Shown: positions 60,916 to 64,000 of the stretch, one piece after another
Layout: every line of letters starts with the position of its first letter
Position numbering within the stretch: the stretch's first letter is position 1
Origin: Pseudomonas sp. CBZ-4
GTDB taxonomy: Bacteria; Pseudomonadota; Gammaproteobacteria; Pseudomonadales; Pseudomonadaceae
Direction: 5' to 3'
NCBI RefSeq assembly: GCF_000346755.1
Contig: NZ_ANNV01000175.1
Location: 1-64,000 of the forward strand
Length of the DNA stretch: 64,000 bases
Program-made: the position numbers and the translations under genes
Notes under the pieces: model-generated
Told to the model about the DNA's origin: nothing
Database searches by the model: none
The model's input: the letters and a program-made list of their open reading frames with translations, nothing else

Positions 60916-63171
60916 TCACTCCACCGCCCACCAGCGTGGCAGCAGTTGCCGCACTCGCGCCTCGCCGAAGCGGTCGTCGATCAACATCACCACGCCCTCG
61001 TCCAGCTGGCTGCGGATCACCCGCCCGGCGGCCTGCACGACTTTTTGCAGGCCCGGATACAGGTAGGTGTAGTCGTAGCCCGCGCCAAAGATCGCGGCCA
61101 TGCGCAGCTTCATCTGCTCGTTGACCGGGTTCAGTTGCGGCAGGCCCAGGGTGGCAATGAACGCACCGATCAACCGCGCGCCGGGCAGGTCGATGCCTTC
61201 GCCAAAGGCGCCGCCGAGCACGGCAAAACCGATGCCTTGGCTGTGTTCGGTGAATTGGTCGAGAAACGCCTGGCGCTCGGCCTCGGCCATGCCCCGTGAT
61301 TGTTGCCACAGCGGGATCTGCGGGTGGCGCTCGGCGAGCAATTGCGCCACCTGTTGCAGGTAATCGAAGCTGGAGAAAAACGCCAGGTAGTTGCCCGGCC
61401 GTTGCGCGAACTGAGCGGCGATGAGCGCGACGATGGGCTCCAGCGAGGCTTGGCGGTGCACGAAGCGGGTGGAGATTGCATCGACAATCCGCACCTGCAA
61501 TTGCGCAGCCTGGAACGGCGATTCCACGTCGATCCACGCCGTGTCCGCCGGCAGCCCGAGCAAGTCGGCGTAGTAATGCCGTGGGCTGAGGGTCGCGGAA
61601 AACAGCACGCTGCTGCGGGCGGCAGTCAAGCGCGGGCGAATGAATTCGGCCGGCACCACATTGCGCAGGCACAGGGTTGAGCTGCTGCGCTTGCCATTGA
61701 GCTGGCGCTTGCTGATGTCGAAGATGAAGTGTTCGTTGAACAGCTCGGCGACCTTGGCAAATTGCAACGCGTCAAAGTAGAAAGTTTGCAGCTCGCCGCT
61801 AAGGGCTTCGGGGTGATCGTTGAAGTAGTCGCCCAGGGCGCTGGTGCACAGGCTCAGGGCTTGCAGGAGTTTTTCCGGGCGGGCGGCATAGGCCTGGTAC
61901 GGCGCGAGCTGGTCCTTGTGCAGCGCATTCCATTCGCGGTTGAGGCGTTGCAGGGGTTTCTTCAGCGGTTCGGGCGCCGTGTCGCGCAGGGTCTTGAGGC
62001 GGTACTGGTCGAGGCTGGCGCTGTACATCGAGCGGGCGCGCTCCACCAGGTTGTGGGCCTCGTCCACCAACACCGCGGCGCGCCACTGGTTGAGTTGGGC
62101 GAGGCCGAACAGCATGGCGCCGAAGTCGAAGTAATAGTTGTAGTCGGCAACCACCAGGTCGGCCCAGCGCGCCATTTCCTGGCTCAGGTAATAGGGGCAT
62201 ACGTTGTGGGCCAGGGCGACGTCGCGCAGGCTGCGCTGGTCGAGCAGGCGCACCTGGGCGGCAGCGGCGCGTGCGGCGGGCAGGCGATCGTAGAAGCCCT
62301 TGGCCAACGGGCACGAGTCACCGTGGCAGGCTTTGTCCAGGTGTTCGCAGGCTTTGTCGCGGGCCACCAGTTCCAGCACACGCAGGGGCAAGTCGGGGCT
62401 GCTGCGGTGCAGCACGCTGGCGGCGTCGAGGGCGAGCTTGCGCCCCGGGGTCTTGGCGGTGAGGAAGAACACCTTGTCCAGTTGCTGCGGGGCCAGGGCT
62501 TTGAGCAGCGGGAAGATCGTGCCAATGGTCTTGCCGATGCCGGTGGGCGCCTGGGCCATCAGGCAGCGGCCGGTGGTGACGGCCTTGTACACCGTCTCGG
62601 CGAGCGCGCGTTGGCCCGTACGAAAGCCGGCGTGGGGGAAACCCAGGCTTTGCGCCGCGCGGTTGCGGGTGTCGCGATGCTGCATTTCCTGCTCGGCCCA
62701 GCCGAGGAACAGCGCGCACTGTTGGTTGAAGAACACTTCCAGGTCACTGGCCGCATAACGCTGGTGCAGTAACGTTTCGCCCTCGCCGACAATGTCGAAA
62801 TACACCAGCGCCACGTCAATGTCGGCCAGCCCCAGTTTCTGGCACAGCAGCCAGCCGTACACCTTGGCCTGGGCCCAGTGCAGTTGGCGATGGTTGGCGG
62901 GCTGGGCGTCGAGGTCGCCGCGGTAGGTCTTCACTTCCTCCAGGCGATTGGCATCCGGGTCATAGCCGTCCGCCCTGCCCCGCACCCTGAGCTGTAGGTA
63001 GTCGCCCTCCAGGGCCACTTCGTTCTGGTAGTGCGCACTGCGCCGCGAGGCGACGGTGCGATGGCCGGCAATGCCTTCCTGGGCGCTGGGCGACGGGGTA
63101 AAGCGCAGGTCGAGGTCGCCGACCTTGGCCGTGAATTCACACAGCGCCCGCACGGCCACGCTGTAGCTCAA
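60916..63171 (-). CDS. XPD/DinG-family helicase with N-terminal nuclease-like domain
   Basis: 751-residue DNA helicase. The N-terminal part has a RecB/Cas4-type nuclease pattern (D68 in GRADGY, EVK at 79-81, then Q101 and Y105). Superfamily 2 motifs are Walker A APTGIGKT (208-215), DEAH (370-373) and the C-terminal QAAGRVIRS. Four Cys (C275, C282, C287, C325) match the Fe-S domain of XPD and DinG. It overlaps the FAN1 gene by four bases, so the two probably act together on interstrand crosslinks or branched DNA. Confidence 0.92.
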   Translation of the reverse strand: MSYSVAVRALCEFTAKVGDLDLRFTPSPSAQEGIAGHRTVASRRSAHYQNEVALEGDYLQLRVRGRADGYDPDANRLEEVKTYRGDLDAQPANHRQLHWAQAKVYGWLLCQKLGLADIDVALVYFDIVGEGETLLHQRYAASDLEVFFNQQCALFLGWAEQEMQHRDTRNRAAQSLGFPHAGFRTGQRALAETVYKAVTTGRCLMAQAPTGIGKTIGTIFPLLKALAPQQLDKVFFLTAKTPGRKLALDAASVLHRSSPDLPLRVLELVARDKACEHLDKACHGDSCPLAKGFYDRLPAARAAAAQVRLLDQRSLRDVALAHNVCPYYLSQEMARWADLVVADYNYYFDFGAMLFGLAQLNQWRAAVLVDEAHNLVERARSMYSASLDQYRLKTLRDTAPEPLKKPLQRLNREWNALHKDQLAPYQAYAARPEKLLQALSLCTSALGDYFNDHPEALSGELQTFYFDALQFAKVAELFNEHFIFDISKRQLNGKRSSSTLCLRNVVPAEFIRPRLTAARSSVLFSATLSPRHYYADLLGLPADTAWIDVESPFQAAQLQVRIVDAISTRFVHRQASLEPIVALIAAQFAQRPGNYLAFFSSFDYLQQVAQLLAERHPQIPLWQQSRGMAEAERQAFLDQFTEHSQGIGFAVLGGAFGEGIDLPGARLIGAFIATLGLPQLNPVNEQMKLRMAAIFGAGYDYTYLYPGLQKVVQAAGRVIRSQLDEGVVMLIDDRFGEARVRQLLPRWWAVE

Positions 63172-64000
63172 AGCGCAGGCTCCGCCCAGCGCACGTAGCA
63201 GACGGTGACCGGCATCTGGTGTTGCGCGCAGAACGCCAGCCAGCGCAGTTGGTTGTCTTGCAGGCGGTCACCGGGGCCCTTGACCTCGATCATGCGGTAG
63301 GTGTTTTGTGCGGGCCAGAACTGGATCAGGTCCGGCATACCGGCGCGGTTGGCGCGGATGTCCAGCAGCAGGCGGTCGAACCAATGGCGCAGGTGCGCAG
63401 CGGGCAGGCAGGCCAGCGCCTGTTCCAGCAGGTCTGCGCTGAGCAGGTTCCAGAACACGAAGGGGGACTGGATGCCCCATTTGTCCACGTAGCGTTGGCG
63501 GATCGTGGTTTTGTAGCGCTCATCGGCCAGTTGTTCGAAACAGGCGTCGAACAAGGCGGCGCGGCGCGCGTGGAAGTCTTCGCTGTGCAAGTCCACCGGC
63601 CCGCGTTGGAACGGGTGGAAAAACGAGCCCGGCAGCGGCGCGAAGATCGCGTCCCAGCACAGCAGGCCAAACAGCGAATTGATCAGGCCGTTCTCGACGT
63701 AGTGCACCGGCGCCTCTGGCGTGCTCAGGTGCAGCTGCACACAGGTTTCCACCGACTCCAGCGGTTGTGGCAACGCCAGGTCCAGGCGGCTGACCTCTTG
63801 CGGCTTGACCTTGGGCAGCGCCGGCTCCCCGAGCTTGCGCCGCAGGCGTGGCAGCACCCGCAGCAGGTGTTGGTGCTCGGCAGGACTTTCCGGCGCCTGT
63901 TGCGCCGTACTCGCCAGTTCCATGGCCTGGGCGTAGTCCTCCTGGCGCTCCAGCACACGGATCAGCCGTGCACGGGCGCCGGGATAGGCGCAAGTGCGGT
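63168..64000 (-). CDS. FAN1-type VRR-NUC nuclease, C-terminal part
   Basis: Partial gene: the frame is open to the window edge, so the N-terminus is missing. At least 277 codons are present. The C-terminus has the VRR-NUC core: NRAGMPDLIQF, IEVKGPGDRLQDNQLRWLAF, and the Asp/Glu/Lys catalytic set in PDL and EVK. This is the structure-specific nuclease that cuts crosslinked and flap DNA; PaFAN1 of P. aeruginosa is the characterised relative. The stop overlaps the helicase start, so the genes are co-translated. Confidence 0.92.
   Translation of the reverse strand, partial: RTCAYPGARARLIRVLERQEDYAQAMELASTAQQAPESPAEHQHLLRVLPRLRRKLGEPALPKVKPQEVSRLDLALPQPLESVETCVQLHLSTPEAPVHYVENGLINSLFGLLCWDAIFAPLPGSFFHPFQRGPVDLHSEDFHARRAALFDACFEQLADERYKTTIRQRYVDKWGIQSPFVFWNLLSADLLEQALACLPAAHLRHWFDRLLLDIRANRAGMPDLIQFWPAQNTYRMIEVKGPGDRLQDNQLRWLAFCAQHQMPVTVCYVRWAEPAL

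Overview
The window is chromosomal DNA of a fluorescent Pseudomonas, most likely of the P. fluorescens group. The evidence is high GC with G/C-ending codons, near-complete coding, pseudomonad versions of ThrH, the EtfBA/ETF-QO set, FAN1 and a GntR-controlled prp locus, and many REP/REPIN repeats (the GTGGGAGC...GCGAT type) between genes. No phage, IS element, CRISPR array or plasmid function is visible. Species and strain cannot be named from the sequence alone.

Layout. 1-3.1 kb: 2-methylcitrate cycle genes prpC, prpB and their GntR regulator with a palindromic operator. 3.2-6.3 kb: retropepsin-like protease, inactive transglutaminase membrane protein and RimK-like ATP-grasp ligase. 6.5-9.5 kb: pabB, thrH, cysH. 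9.6-14.2 kb: NCS1 permease plus hydantoin/allantoin-type racemase behind a sigma-54-like promoter, then a divergent LysR/SDR pair. 14.2-18.7 kb: small housekeeping and unknown genes, a small cytochrome c and an orphan fimbrial-type protein beside tRNA-Ser(GGA). 19.4-26.3 kb: crotonase, acyltransferase, CorA, glutamine amidotransferase and a FadB/FadA-type pair. 26.7-31.2 kb: a 31-residue membrane peptide, a cytochrome c, and a second peptide-ligase-like set (transglutaminase, alpha-E, circularly permuted ATP-grasp).

31.5-37.8 kb: RraB, small unknowns, a START protein, a MocR regulator and an envelope operon (solute-binding protein, DUF4398 lipoprotein, OmpA-like lipoprotein). 37.8-41.7 kb: etfBA divergent from ETF-QO, with a PsrA-like operator next to a strong promoter. 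41.8-44.8 kb: AraC regulator, zinc alcohol dehydrogenase, IclR regulator. 45-49.3 kb: L-arabinose-type ABC transporter (araFGH) with a sugar SDR. 49.6-54.3 kb: acetyltransferase, MFS carrier, small secreted protein, PfkB kinase, and an NCS1 permease gene broken by an in-frame TGA. 54.4-59.9 kb: exported MsrA, DipZ electron conduit and Tat-exported MsrB, divergent from a two-component system. 59.9-64 kb: epoxide-hydrolase-like protein, nuclease-helicase with an Fe-S domain, and the C-terminal part of a FAN1 nuclease that runs off the window.

The most coherent modules are the periplasmic methionine sulfoxide repair set with a candidate sensor system, the two unrelated ATP-grasp/transglutaminase sets 22 kb apart, and the FAN1/XPD-like helicase pair. 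Fatty-acid and electron-transfer genes (FadB/FadA-like pair, crotonase, Etf, ETF-QO) form a second theme. Many intergenic gaps are occupied by REPINs, three of which carry a nested truncated REP copy.
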